DNA from: Micromonospora ureilytica | GTDB taxonomy: Bacteria; Actinomycetota; Actinomycetes; Mycobacteriales; Micromonosporaceae | Direction of reading: 5' to 3' | Assembly (NCBI RefSeq): GCF_015751765.1 | Contig: NZ_JADOTX010000001.1 | Span: forward strand, 682,001-746,000 | Length of the DNA: 64,000 nucleotides | Shown here: positions 10,515 to 19,480 of the stretch, piece by piece | Layout of the letters: every line of letters starts with the position of its first letter | Position numbering within the stretch: position 1 is the first letter of the stretch | Translations under genes and position numbers: made by a program | Notes under the pieces: model-generated | Told to the model about the DNA's origin: nothing | Seen by the model: the letters and a program-made list of their open reading frames with translations, nothing else | Database searches by the model: none

Positions 10515-11391
10515 CCAGCTCGGCGATCCGGGTGAGCGGTTCGGCGTACGCGGGCCAGTCGAGGCCGTCAACGCTGAGCGTGGGGCGGCGACGTACACCG
10601 TCGACCGCGCCGGCGCGCACGATCGCGGTCAGCAGGTCGTACGACCAGGCGGGCTCCAGGAGCGTACGCAGCTCGGGCACCTCGGGGCGGAGCAGCGACA
10701 GCGCGCCGACGAGGGCGGCGGCGGCCCAGTTGGACGTGCCGCCGACGAGCAGCGCGTCCGCGCCGACCACGCACCGGATCCGCTCGCCCGAGGCGACCAC
10801 CCGTCCGATCAGGTCCGCCGGTAGGCGGCCCATGCCGAGTTCGTTGCCACCGTCGCCGATGCCGATCCGGTACGCCGACCCGGAGGTGTAGAGCCGGTCG
10901 AGGGGTGCCGTGTGCGCGCCGATGTCGTCGCCGCGCATGTTGCGCGGTCGACCGTCCATCCCGGGCCCGACGCGTTCGCAGGCGATGAGGTGGGTCAGCC
11001 GGTCGTACTCGGGGAGGAGCGCGGCGACCCACTCGTCGTAACCCCGCAGTGGCGCGACGTCGACCGGCAGGCCCGGCGCGGCGGCGGCGACGGCCGCCTC
11101 GACCACCGGGGCGCAGGGTTCGTCGGTGACGAGCCGGCACCGGCCACCGAGCTGGCGCAGCGCGGCGGCGATCTGGACCGCGCCGATCGGGCCGTCGGTC
11201 TCCGCGGCGGGTGGCTCGGCGCCGGGGATGAAGAACCCGGTGAACACCGCGGCGTCCGGCGCCCCGGCGGCGAGCGACCGGGCGGCGGCCAACAGTCCGC
11301 CGGCCGCGGGTTCGGCCAGCGCCTCGCTGCCCCGGCCCACCTCGCGCGCGGCGACGCGCTCCAGTTCGGCGATCGTCACTTCGATGCGCAC
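10498..11391 (-). CDS. D-glutamate cyclase-like protein (DUF4392 / DGLUCY family)
   Basis: 297 residues. The family is named for mammalian DGLUCY, which converts D-glutamate to 5-oxo-D-proline. Visible family blocks are FTGFFIPGAEPPAAETDGPI and GAVQIAAALRQLG, HLIACERVGPGMDGRPRNMR, IGIGDGGNELGMGRLPADLI, and VGGTSNWAAAALVGALSLL. These cover the whole catalytic domain, so the gene is intact. Start GTG 11391 has GGGGAGG 7 bases upstream; the longer reading frame to 11490 has no ribosome-binding site. Its position three genes from murL/murD2 suggests a role in D-Glu balance. Activity on D-Glu in bacteria is inferred from the family, not shown here. Confidence 0.88.
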   Translation of the reverse strand: MRIEVTIAELERVAAREVGRGSEALAEPAAGGLLAAARSLAAGAPDAAVFTGFFIPGAEPPAAETDGPIGAVQIAAALRQLGGRCRLVTDEPCAPVVEAAVAAAAPGLPVDVAPLRGYDEWVAALLPEYDRLTHLIACERVGPGMDGRPRNMRGDDIGAHTAPLDRLYTSGSAYRIGIGDGGNELGMGRLPADLIGRVVASGERIRCVVGADALLVGGTSNWAAAALVGALSLLRPEVPELRTLLEPAWSYDLLTAIVRAGAVDGVRRRPTLSVDGLDWPAYAEPLTRIAELVRAGR

Positions 11392-11631
11392 CGTGTGGCC
11401 TCCCCGGCGACAGTGGACCGACCCAGGGTAGCGGCGGGTAACCAGACTGCGGATCCAGTGGGCTTTTCCCATCAGTACTACGGAAATCATGGGTCAAGGC
11501 CAACCCTTGCCGTGGAAACCGTTGACGTGCTGTCAGGTCGGGACTCCCATGCGCTACACGCTGACAGTTGTTCGCATCGACCGGCGGTGGGAGCGTGCGG
11601 TATCCACGAACGCCGCTGAAGGGTTGCCACG
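11392..11631. promoter_or_regulatory. Divergent promoter region with CTGTCAG/CTGACAG inverted repeat
   Basis: 240 bases between the D-glutamate cyclase homologue and the aminotransferase gene. TTGACG at 11522-11527 may be a -35 box. CTGTCAG (11530-11536) and CTGACAG (11561-11567) form perfect 7-base arms 24 bases apart, a possible operator for the aminotransferase operon. Which regulator binds is unknown. Confidence 0.4.
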
Positions 11632-12930
11632 ATGACCGACGACCTGCTGGCCCGGCACCGGGCCGTGCTCCCGTCCTGGATGCCGTTGTACTACGCCGAG
11701 CCGATCGAGCTGGTGTCCGGCTCGGGCCGCCGGGTGACCGACGCGCAGGGTCGCAGCTACCTGGACTTCTTCGGCGGCGTGCTGACCAACATGATCGGGT
11801 ACGACATCCCGGAGATCCGGGAGGCCGTCGAGCGGCAGTTGGCCACCGGCATCGTGCACACCTCGACGCTCTACCTGATCCGCCAACAGGTGGAGCTGGC
11901 CGAGAAGATCGCCCACCACTCCGGCATCCCGGACGCCCGGGTTTTCTTCACCAACTCCGGCACCGAGGCGAACGAGGCCGCGCTGCTGGTCGCCACCAAC
12001 CACCGCCGCTCGCACCAGATCCTGGCCGTGCGCAACAGTTACCACGGCCGGTCGTACGCGGCGATGGGCGTCACCGGCAACCGCAACTGGTCGGCCAGCG
12101 GCCTCAACCCGCTCCAGGTGGCCTGGCTGCACTCCGGTGACCGGGTGCGCGGCCTGCTGGCCCGGCTCAGCGCTGACGAGCAGGTCGACGCGGCGGTGGA
12201 GGACCTGCGCGAGGTGTTGGCCACCCAGACCGCCGGTGACGTGGCCGCGCTGATCGCCGAGCCGATCCAGGGCGTGGGCGGTTTCGTGCACCCGCCGGAC
12301 GGGCTCTTCGCCGCCTGGAGGAAGGTCCTCGACGAACACGGCATCCTGTTCATCGCCGACGAGGTGCAGACCGGGTGGGGGCGTACCGGGGAGCACTTCT
12401 GGGGTTACCAGGCGCACGGCGTCACCCCGGACCTGCTCACCTTCGCCAAGGGCATCGGCAACGGGTTCGTCCTGGCCGGGGTGGTCGGCCGGGCCGGGGT
12501 GCTGGAGTCGGTGCCGGCCATCAGCTTCTCCACCTTCGGCGGCAACCCGATCTCCACGGCGGCCGGCAACGCGGTGCTCGACTACCTGCTCGCGCACGAC
12601 CTCCAGGCCAACGCGGCACGCGTCGGCGCGATCCTCGCCGACGGCCTGCGGTCCGCCGTGGGCGGGCTCGACTGCGTCGCCGAGGTACGCGGAAAGGGGC
12701 TGATGCTCGGCGTCGAGTTCGTCCGACCGGGCAGCAGCGAGCCGGACCCGGCGCTGACCAACCGGGTCTTCGAAGCCGCCCGCGAAGGCGGTCTGCTGAC
12801 CGGCAAGGGCGGCCTGCACGGCAACGTGCTGCGGATGGGTCCACCGTTGACGCTGACCGAGGAGGAGGCCCGTGAGGGCCTGGCGATCCTCGTCGACGCG
12901 ATCCGTTCGGCTGCGGGGGTGGCGGCATGA
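11632..12930 (+). CDS. Class III pyridoxal-phosphate aminotransferase
   Basis: 432 residues. Members move an omega- or alpha-amino group to pyruvate, glyoxylate or 2-oxoglutarate. Motifs: FTNSGTEANEAALL (phosphate binding), IADEVQTGWGR with Asp 243, and the cofactor lysine in LTFAKGIGNGF at residue 273. The N-terminus (YYAEPIELVSGSGRRVTDAQ) resembles AGXT2-like alanine-glyoxylate / beta-alanine aminotransferases. AAGGG precedes ATG 11632. The stop overlaps the start of the semialdehyde dehydrogenase gene by four bases, so the likely amine donor is one whose product is a semialdehyde, such as beta-alanine or 3-aminoisobutyrate. Confidence 0.88.
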   Translation: MTDDLLARHRAVLPSWMPLYYAEPIELVSGSGRRVTDAQGRSYLDFFGGVLTNMIGYDIPEIREAVERQLATGIVHTSTLYLIRQQVELAEKIAHHSGIPDARVFFTNSGTEANEAALLVATNHRRSHQILAVRNSYHGRSYAAMGVTGNRNWSASGLNPLQVAWLHSGDRVRGLLARLSADEQVDAAVEDLREVLATQTAGDVAALIAEPIQGVGGFVHPPDGLFAAWRKVLDEHGILFIADEVQTGWGRTGEHFWGYQAHGVTPDLLTFAKGIGNGFVLAGVVGRAGVLESVPAISFSTFGGNPISTAAGNAVLDYLLAHDLQANAARVGAILADGLRSAVGGLDCVAEVRGKGLMLGVEFVRPGSSEPDPALTNRVFEAAREGGLLTGKGGLHGNVLRMGPPLTLTEEEAREGLAILVDAIRSAAGVAA

Positions 12931-14414
12931 GCATCGGTCACTTCATCGACGGCAAGCGCGTCGGCGGCACGTCCGAGCGCCGCGGCGACGTGTTCGACCC
13001 GGCGACCGGTCGGCGTACCGCCGAGGTCGAGCTGGCCTCGACCGCGGACGTCGACGTCGCGGTGCGGGCCGCCGCCCGCGCGGCGCGCGCCTGGCGGGAC
13101 GCGTCGCTGGCGCGGCGGTCCGCTGTGCTGTTCGCCTTCCGCGAGTTGGTGCACGCCCGCCGCGACCGGCTCGCCGAGGTGATCACCGCCGAGCACGGCA
13201 AGGTGCTCGCCGACGCCGCCGGCGAGGTGCAGCGCGGCCTGGAGGTCATCGAGTACGCGTGCGGGCTGCCGTCGGCGCTGCGCGGAGCGTTCAGCGAGAA
13301 CGTGTCCACCGAGGTCGACTCGTACACCATCCGGCAGCCGCTCGGGGTGGTCGCGGTGATCTCCCCGTTCAACTTCCCGGTGATGGTGCCGCTGTGGTTC
13401 GTGCCGGTGGCGGTGGCCTGCGGCAACGCGGTGGTGCTCAAGCCGAGCGAGAAGGACCCGAGCGCGGCGCTGCTGCTGGCCGAGTGGTTCGCCGAGGCCG
13501 GCCTGCCCGACGGGGTGCTCAACGTGGTCAACGGCGACAAGGAGGCGGTCGACGCGTTGCTGGAGCACCCGGAGGTGCGGGCGGTGTCGTTCGTCGGCTC
13601 CACCCCGATCGCCCGGTACGTCTACCAACGCGGCACGGCCGCCGGTAAGCGGGTGCAGGCGCTCGGCGGGGCGAAGAACCACATGGTGGTGCTCCCGGAC
13701 GCCGACCTGGACCTGGCCGCCGACGCGGCGGTCAACGCCGGGTTCGGCTCGGCGGGGGAGCGGTGCATGGCCATCTCGGTGCTGGTGGCGGTGGAGCCGG
13801 TGGCCGACGCGCTGGTCGAGCGGATCGCCGCGCGGGTGACCGGTCTGCGCACCGGCGACGGCCGACGGGGCTGCGACATGGGCCCGCTGGTCACCGCCGC
13901 GCACGAGGCGAAGGTCCGCTCCTACGTGGACGCCGGTGTCGCCGACGGCGCGGTGCCGGTGGTGGACGGGCGGGACGTGACACCGGACGGCGACCCGGAT
14001 GGTTTCTGGCTCGGCCCGACCCTGTTCGACCGGGTGACCCCGGACATGTCGATCTACACCGACGAGATCTTCGGGCCGGTGCTGAGCGTGGTCCGGGTCG
14101 GCTCGTACGACGAGGCGGTGAACTTGGTCAACGCCAGCCCGTACGGCAACGGCACGGCGATCTTCACAAACGACGGCGGTGCGGCCCGGCGCTACCAGCA
14201 CGAGGTGGAGGTGGGCATGGTCGGCATCAACGTGCCCATCCCGGTGCCGATGGCGTACCACTCGTTCGGCGGTTGGAAGTCGTCGCTCTTCGGTGACCTG
14301 CACGCCCACGGCGAGGACGGGGTGCGCTTCTTCACCCGCGGCAAGGTCGTCACCAGCCGCTGGTTGGATCCGCGCCACGGCGGGGTCAACCTCGGATTCC
14401 CCACCCAGATCTGA
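12927..14414 (+). CDS. mmsA: Methylmalonate/malonate-semialdehyde dehydrogenase (CoA-acylating)
   Basis: 495 residues, typical MmsA length. It oxidises methylmalonate semialdehyde to propionyl-CoA (or malonate semialdehyde to acetyl-CoA) with NAD and CoA. MmsA hallmarks are present: ISPFNFPVMVPLWFVPVA, the phrase GGAKNHMVVLPDADLD, and the catalytic cysteine at residue 280 in SAGERCMAISV. The C-terminus ends with the usual SFGGWKSSLFGDLHAHGEDG block. It is translationally coupled to the aminotransferase (ATGA overlap at 12927-12930). The pair can carry beta-alanine from pyrimidine breakdown, or 3-aminoisobutyrate from valine/thymine, into central metabolism. Confidence 0.93.
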   Translation: MSIGHFIDGKRVGGTSERRGDVFDPATGRRTAEVELASTADVDVAVRAAARAARAWRDASLARRSAVLFAFRELVHARRDRLAEVITAEHGKVLADAAGEVQRGLEVIEYACGLPSALRGAFSENVSTEVDSYTIRQPLGVVAVISPFNFPVMVPLWFVPVAVACGNAVVLKPSEKDPSAALLLAEWFAEAGLPDGVLNVVNGDKEAVDALLEHPEVRAVSFVGSTPIARYVYQRGTAAGKRVQALGGAKNHMVVLPDADLDLAADAAVNAGFGSAGERCMAISVLVAVEPVADALVERIAARVTGLRTGDGRRGCDMGPLVTAAHEAKVRSYVDAGVADGAVPVVDGRDVTPDGDPDGFWLGPTLFDRVTPDMSIYTDEIFGPVLSVVRVGSYDEAVNLVNASPYGNGTAIFTNDGGAARRYQHEVEVGMVGINVPIPVPMAYHSFGGWKSSLFGDLHAHGEDGVRFFTRGKVVTSRWLDPRHGGVNLGFPTQI

Positions 14415-15846
14415 GCAGTCGCAGCACGCCCGCCCCGGCCAGGTACGCCACCAGCGCCGGGACGGGCGTGCCGAACGGCTCCGGGGCCTGCTGCGGTGTC
14501 GTGCTGTTGATCAGCAGCGCGGCCACCACGGCGGCGTACGCGGCCACCGCCCACGTCGCCCGGGCCCGGGTGCCCCGATTGGTCCGGCGTCCGCGGTGCC
14601 GGCCGCTACGTGCCTCCACCGGCCCGAAGATGGCGACCAGCACCACCAGGACGGCGCTGAGCAGCAGCAACCAGGGCACCCGCCAGGCCCACCAGGCGGC
14701 GGTGTCGACCGCCAGGGTGGGCAGCGTCCCGACCGCGTCGAGGAACCCGATCAGCAGGATCGCGGCGGTCAGGTGCCAGAGGAAGACGGTCAGCACCACC
14801 AGGTTGACCCCGATCACGAGCTGCCACGGCCCGGTGCGGCGCAGCAGCCGCTCCGCCGGGCCGCGTAGCAGCAGGATCACCCCGAGCTGGCCGGCGGCGA
14901 CGGCCAGCAACGCGAGACTGGGCGGCGCGGCGTTGTCGAGCCGCTCGTCGGGCACCTTGAGCATGGCCACCGGCCAGGGGCCGAGCACGGTGAGCAGCAG
15001 CACCGCGCCCAGCCCGCCGGCCAGGAAGACCAGGCCGGCCCGGCGGGAGGTGGGCAGCCGCCGTCGGCGTACCCCCGCACGGTCGGGAGTCGACGGCCCG
15101 GCAGCGTCGGTCTCCGCGGGTGGTGGCGCGGTCTGAGCGGTGGTATCGGTCTGCGTCTGCGGTGGCGCGGTCTGACCGGCGGGTGGCGGCACGGCGCGGG
15201 TGTCGTGCCAGGCGAAGCCGAGCTGGTGGACGGCCAGCCAACCGAACAGGTAGTTGCCGTAGCTCAGCCCCTCCGGCCCGCTCAGCCGGCCGAGGTCGCC
15301 GAGGCCGACCAGGACGACAAGTCCCAGCGGTACGGCCAGGCCGAAGCGGCGGTGCAGCGCGTACATCGGTGGGGTGAGCGCGACCGCCGCCAGGTAGGCG
15401 ACCAGGAACCAGAGCGGAATGGTGGCGAACCAGAACACCTCGCGGATCCGGGTCGGGTCGGCGCCGCGCAGCCAGGCGACCGCCGCCGAGGCGGTGAGCA
15501 CCAGCAGCAGCGTGCTGGTGGGGCGGACCAGGCGGGCACTGCGGTCGACCAGCCAGCTGGCGGCGTCCCCGCCGCGGGCCCGCAGCCGGGTCAGCGAGGC
15601 CGCGTTGGCGTAGCCCCCGACCAGGAAGAAGACGGGCATCACCTGGGCCAGCCAGGTCAGCGGGTACGCCCAGCGCAGGTTGCCGAGCGCGGAGTGCCCG
15701 GTGGCCTGCCCGGCGTCGTCCCGCTCGATCACCGTGACGGCCCAGTGTCCGAGAACGACCATGGTGATGGCGAGCGCGCGGAGCAGGTCGACATACCGCT
15801 CCCGCCCAGCCGGGGTGCGCTCGGCCAGCTGGCGCAGACGGCGCAT
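14386..15846 (-). CDS. Acyltransferase 3 family membrane protein
   Basis: 486 residues with about ten membrane segments. It belongs to the OafA/OpgC-type O-acyltransferases that modify sugars, lipids or antibiotics at the membrane. The N-terminus YVDLLRALAITMVVLGHW contains the family's conserved R and H, and PVFFLVGGYANAASL follows. A low-complexity Pro/Thr/Gln loop, near residues 225-265, interrupts the helices and is probably cytoplasmic or extracytoplasmic linker. The acceptor is unknown. The 3' end overlaps mmsA by 29 bases on the opposite strand. Confidence 0.8.
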   Translation of the reverse strand: MRRLRQLAERTPAGRERYVDLLRALAITMVVLGHWAVTVIERDDAGQATGHSALGNLRWAYPLTWLAQVMPVFFLVGGYANAASLTRLRARGGDAASWLVDRSARLVRPTSTLLLVLTASAAVAWLRGADPTRIREVFWFATIPLWFLVAYLAAVALTPPMYALHRRFGLAVPLGLVVLVGLGDLGRLSGPEGLSYGNYLFGWLAVHQLGFAWHDTRAVPPPAGQTAPPQTQTDTTAQTAPPPAETDAAGPSTPDRAGVRRRRLPTSRRAGLVFLAGGLGAVLLLTVLGPWPVAMLKVPDERLDNAAPPSLALLAVAAGQLGVILLLRGPAERLLRRTGPWQLVIGVNLVVLTVFLWHLTAAILLIGFLDAVGTLPTLAVDTAAWWAWRVPWLLLLSAVLVVLVAIFGPVEARSGRHRGRRTNRGTRARATWAVAAYAAVVAALLINSTTPQQAPEPFGTPVPALVAYLAGAGVLRLLRSGWGIRG

Positions 15847-15901
15847 CGCCCCAGGTTAGGCGACCCGACGGCGGCTGGTGGTGATAACGGTTCGACCGTC
15901 A

Positions 15902-15962
15902 GGACTTGAAGTCCGGGCCCGGCTGTCGTAGAAATCCTTCAGCAACAGAGCATGAACTGAAG
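15902..15962 (+). promoter_or_regulatory. Dyad motifs upstream of the first ngcE copy
   Basis: GGACTTGAAGTCC (15902-15914) is a near-palindrome. CTTCAG (15937-15942) and CTGAAG (15957-15962) form inverted 6-base arms. Either could be an operator for the sugar importer; no direct evidence. Confidence 0.3.
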
Positions 15963-16038
15963 AGAATCACCGAGCCTCGCGCGGTGGACGCCTCCCCCTC
16001 ACACCGGCGATCCGCCCGACCCGACCCGAGGAGAACCC

Positions 16039-17454
16039 ATGAACAGGCGTGACATCCTGCGGCGCAGCGCCGCCGCCGGCCTCCTGGCCACCCCCGCCGC
16101 CGGTCTGCTCTCCGGCTGCGCCACCAGCGGTGGCGGTGACAAGAACGATGCCGAGACGTACCAGGGCACCAAGAGCGCGCAGAACCCGCTCGGCGTGAAG
16201 GAGGACGCCCCACTCGAGGTGGTGATCTTCGGCGGCGGGTTCGGCGAGGAGTACGCCAAGGCCCACGAGGCCATGTACACCGAGAAGTACCCGAAGGCGA
16301 AGATCAAGCACTCCTCCACCCAGGAGATCAGCAAGACGCTCCAGCCGCGCTTCGTCGACGGCACCCCGCCGGACGTGGTCAACAACTCCGGCTCCAGCCA
16401 GATCGACTTCAACGGCCTGGTCAGCCAGAACGCCCTCGCCGGCCTCGATGAGCTGCTGGCCGCCCCGAGCCTCGACATCCCCGGCAAGACGGTCAAGGAC
16501 ACCCTGCTGCCCGGCGCGGTCGAGGTCGGCTCCTACGACGGCAAGTTCCTGGTGCTCAACTACACCTACACCGCCTACGGCATCTGGCACTCCGCCAAGC
16601 TCTTCGCCGACCGGGGCTGGTCGTACGCGAAGACCTGGGACGAGCACATCGCGCTCTGCAAGCAGATCAAGGCCGCCGGCATCGCCCCCTGGACGTACGC
16701 CGGCCTGCACCCGCGCTACATGAGCTGGCCGCTGATCTCCACGGCGATCAAGTTCGGCGGCCCGTCGGTGGCGACCGCCATCGACAACCTGGAGCCGAGC
16801 GCCTGGAAGTCCGACTCGATGCGCGCCGCCGCCGACGCCTGGCACCAGATCGTCAAGGACAAGTACATCCTGGACGGCTCGTCCGGCCTCGACCACAAGC
16901 AGTCGCAGACCGCCTGGTGCCAGGGCAAGGCCGCCTTCATCTCCTGCGGCTCCTGGCTGGAGAGCGAGCAGAAGGACGTCACCCCGGCCGGGTTCAACAT
17001 GACCATCGCACCGACGCCGAGCCTGGGCAGCGGCGACAAGCTGCCGTTCGAGGCGATCCGGGGCACCGCCGGGGAACCGTTCATGGTGCCCGCCAAGGCC
17101 CGCAACGTCGCCGGCGGCCTGGAGTACTTCCGGACCATGCTCTCCAAGAAGGGCGCCCAGGACTTCACGAAGAAGGTCGCCAGCCTCACCGTGGTCGCCG
17201 GCGCCACCGAAGGCGTCGAGCTGCCGTACGGGCTGAGCACCGTGGTCAAGGCCCTCGACGCGTCCGGCGCCAACGGCTTCAACTGGGTCTACAACAGCTT
17301 CTACCGCAAGTTGGAGCGCAACCTCGTCGACGCCGCGTGCGGCGAGTTCTTCAGCGGCCGGATCGGCCCCGCCGAGTTCCTCCAACAGTGCCAGAAGGGC
17401 GCCGACTCGATCGCCCAGGACAGCTCGGTCAAGAAGTACAAGCGAGCGGCCTGA
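16039..17454 (+). CDS. ngcE: N-acetylglucosamine/chitobiose ABC transporter solute-binding lipoprotein, copy 1
   Basis: 471 residues. The N-terminus has a twin-arginine-like signal (RRDILRRSAAAGLLATP) ending in lipobox LLSGC with Cys 27, so it is probably exported by Tat and lipid-anchored. The mature protein is an extracellular solute-binding fold with wording typical of NgcE: NPLGVKEDAPLEVVIFGGG, and TPPDVVNNSGSS. NgcE of Streptomyces binds GlcNAc and chitobiose; the substrate here is inferred from that. ATG 16039 has GAGGAG upstream. A strong hairpin separates it from the permease genes, which would allow more binding protein than permease to be made. A second copy lies at 22397. Confidence 0.88.
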   Translation: MNRRDILRRSAAAGLLATPAAGLLSGCATSGGGDKNDAETYQGTKSAQNPLGVKEDAPLEVVIFGGGFGEEYAKAHEAMYTEKYPKAKIKHSSTQEISKTLQPRFVDGTPPDVVNNSGSSQIDFNGLVSQNALAGLDELLAAPSLDIPGKTVKDTLLPGAVEVGSYDGKFLVLNYTYTAYGIWHSAKLFADRGWSYAKTWDEHIALCKQIKAAGIAPWTYAGLHPRYMSWPLISTAIKFGGPSVATAIDNLEPSAWKSDSMRAAADAWHQIVKDKYILDGSSGLDHKQSQTAWCQGKAAFISCGSWLESEQKDVTPAGFNMTIAPTPSLGSGDKLPFEAIRGTAGEPFMVPAKARNVAGGLEYFRTMLSKKGAQDFTKKVASLTVVAGATEGVELPYGLSTVVKALDASGANGFNWVYNSFYRKLERNLVDAACGEFFSGRIGPAEFLQQCQKGADSIAQDSSVKKYKRAA

Positions 17455-17460
17455 CCGCCC

Positions 17461-17493
17461 GGCCGGTGGGGGAGCGGTCCGCCCCCACCGGCC
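17461..17493 (+). terminator. Attenuator-type hairpin between ngcE and ngcF, copy 1
   Basis: GGCCGGTGGGGG (17461-17472) pairs perfectly with CCCCCACCGGCC (17482-17493) across a 9-base loop. No U-tract follows, so it probably reduces read-through or stabilises the upstream mRNA. The second ngc set has only 18 bases between these genes and lacks the hairpin. Confidence 0.7.
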
Positions 17494-17519
17494 GTACCCC
17501 AACGGAAGAGGTCCCTCTC

Positions 17520-18428
17520 GTGAAACATGGCAAGTGGCCGCTGATCGTCACGTTCCTGGTGCCGCCGGTGCTGCTGTACGTGTTCTTCGTCGTCTCGCCG
17601 TACCTGCAGGCGTTCCAGATCTCCACCACCGACTGGCTCGGCTACTCGGCGGACGCCAACCCGGTCGGCCTGGCCAACTTCAAGACCCTCTGGCACGACG
17701 ACTACGTGTGGAACGCGCTGAAGAACAACGCGATCCTGCTGGGTCTGGTGCCGGTGCTGACCATCGTGCTCGGGCTCTTCTTCGCCACCATGCTCGCCAT
17801 GGGTGGGCGCAAGGGCAGTGCCGGCGTGACCGGCGTACGCGGCGGCGCGCTCTACCGCACTGTCTACTTCTTCCCCCAGGTGCTCTCTGTGGTGATCATC
17901 GCGCTGCTCTGGAAAGAGGTGTACCACCCCAACCAGGGGCTGCTCACCAGCGCCGTACACGCGGTCGGCCTGCCCGCGCCGACCTGGCTCGGCGACCCGG
18001 CGACCGCCTTCTGGTGCGTACTGGCGGTGATGGTCTGGAGCAACGTCGGCTTCTACGTGGTGCTGTTCGGCGCGGCGATGTCGGCCGTACCGAAGGAGAT
18101 CTACGAGGCGGTGCTGCTCGACGGCGCGTCCCGGTTCACCACCCTGCGCCGGGTCACCCTGCCGCTGCTCTGGGACACCGTCCAGGTCGCCTGGGTCTAC
18201 CTGGCCATCTTCGCCCTGGACGGGTTCATCCTCGTACAGCTGATGACCAACGGCGGGCCGAACTTCTCCACCGACGTGATCGGCGTACGGATGTACGACA
18301 CCGCCTTCGGCAGCGAGACCAAGTTCGGCTACGCCTCGGCGATCGGCGTGGTGATGTTCTTCCTGACCCTCTCGGTGGCGGTGTTGTCGCTGCGGGTCGG
18401 CCGGCGCGAACGGATCGAGTACTCGTGA
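17520..18428 (+). CDS. ngcF: Sugar ABC transporter permease NgcF, copy 1
   Basis: 302 residues, six membrane segments (for example WPLIVTFLVPPVLLYVFFVV at the start). The EAA loop that docks the ATPase reads EIYEAVLLDGASRFTTLRRV followed by TLPLLWDT. GTG 17520 has GGAAGAGG about 9 bases upstream. The stop overlaps the next permease start (GTGA). Partner of the NgcE above and NgcG below. Confidence 0.88.
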   Translation: MKHGKWPLIVTFLVPPVLLYVFFVVSPYLQAFQISTTDWLGYSADANPVGLANFKTLWHDDYVWNALKNNAILLGLVPVLTIVLGLFFATMLAMGGRKGSAGVTGVRGGALYRTVYFFPQVLSVVIIALLWKEVYHPNQGLLTSAVHAVGLPAPTWLGDPATAFWCVLAVMVWSNVGFYVVLFGAAMSAVPKEIYEAVLLDGASRFTTLRRVTLPLLWDTVQVAWVYLAIFALDGFILVQLMTNGGPNFSTDVIGVRMYDTAFGSETKFGYASAIGVVMFFLTLSVAVLSLRVGRRERIEYS

Positions 18429-19324
18429 CCACTCTGGACCAGCCCACCGCGATCGTCCCGACCCCGGTCACCAGCGGGGACCGCCCGGTACGTCGGGAAC
18501 TCGGCGTGGCCAACGCCCTCTCGCACGGCTTCCTGCTGTTCTGGGGCCTGCTCACCGTACTGCCACTGCTGTGGATGTTCGTCAGCTCGTTCAAGACCAA
18601 CGGTGAGATCCTCGCCGACCCGTGGGGGCTCCCCGGCGCGCTGCACCTGGACAACTGGGCGCGGGCCTGGACCGGCGCGCACATCGGCCGGTACTTCCTC
18701 AACAGCCTGGTGGTGGTGACCGGCTCGGTCAGCCTCACCATGCTGATGGGCGCCACCGCCGCGTACGTCTTCGCCCGGTACGAGTTCCGCGGCCGCCAGG
18801 TCGTCTACTACCTGTTCGTCGGCGGCCTGATGTTCCCGGTGTTCCTCGCCCTGGTGCCGCTCTTCTTCGTGGTCCGCAACGCCGGCCTCTTCAACACCTG
18901 GCTCGGGCTGATCCTCGTGTACGCGGCCTACTCGCTGCCCTTCACGGTGTTCTTCCTGACCGCGTTCTTCCGGACCCTGCCGACCTCGGTGGCGGAGGCC
19001 GCACTGGTCGACGGCTGCGGTCACTTCCGGCTCTTCTTCCGGGTGATGCTGCCGATGGCGCGTCCGGGACTGATCAGTGTGGCGCTCTTCAACTTCCTCA
19101 GCCACTGGAACCAGTTCCTGCTGCCGCAGGTGCTGTTGCAGGGCGACGAGTCCAAGTGGATGCTGGCGCAGGGGCTGTTCGCGCTCTCGGTCAGCCAGGG
19201 CTACGCCGGCGACTACGCCCGGCTCTTCGCCGGACTGAGCATCGCGGTGCTCCCGGTGCTCGCGGTCTACGTGGCCTTCCAGCGGCAGGTGCAGGCGGGC
19301 CTCACCGCAGGGCAGCTCAAGTAA
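18425..19324 (+). CDS. ngcG: Sugar ABC transporter permease NgcG, copy 1
   Basis: 299 residues with six membrane segments after a ~35-residue cytoplasmic N-terminus. The EAA loop reads VAEAALVDGCGHFRLFFRVM. GTG 18425 overlaps the ngcF stop by four bases. No ATPase gene follows; in Streptomyces such importers share the ATPase MsiK encoded elsewhere, and the same is likely here. The gene ends before inverted repeat B and a convergent kinase gene. Confidence 0.88.
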   Translation: MTTLDQPTAIVPTPVTSGDRPVRRELGVANALSHGFLLFWGLLTVLPLLWMFVSSFKTNGEILADPWGLPGALHLDNWARAWTGAHIGRYFLNSLVVVTGSVSLTMLMGATAAYVFARYEFRGRQVVYYLFVGGLMFPVFLALVPLFFVVRNAGLFNTWLGLILVYAAYSLPFTVFFLTAFFRTLPTSVAEAALVDGCGHFRLFFRVMLPMARPGLISVALFNFLSHWNQFLLPQVLLQGDESKWMLAQGLFALSVSQGYAGDYARLFAGLSIAVLPVLAVYVAFQRQVQAGLTAGQLK

Positions 19325-19365
19325 CACCCACCCACCCCTGACCGATAACGATTGCCATCCTCCTT

Positions 19366-19437
19366 GATCGTGCTCGATCCTGGATGTCGTCCCCTCCTCG
19401 CGGGGTGAGGCCACTACATCCTGGTTCGAGCACGATC
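19366..19437. repeat. Intergenic inverted repeat B
   Basis: The left arm 19366-19387 (starts GATCGTGCTCGATCCTGGAT) matches the reverse complement of the right arm 19416-19437 at 20 of 22 positions, with a 28-base loop that holds a smaller CCCCTCCTCGCGGGGTGAGG-type hairpin. It separates convergent genes. The arms and the flanking GAGGCCACT are shared with element C at 52325-52403. Confidence 0.8.
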
Positions 19438-19480
19438 TTGTCCGGGCGCGATCAGGCGCGGCGTCGGGCGCTGCGGGGGG

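Noticed and set aside
12582..14378. 598-codon minus-strand frame opposite the aminotransferase and mmsA
   Set aside because: It is a shadow of conserved plus-strand genes; its His/Arg/Val-rich composition has no protein-like domain order.
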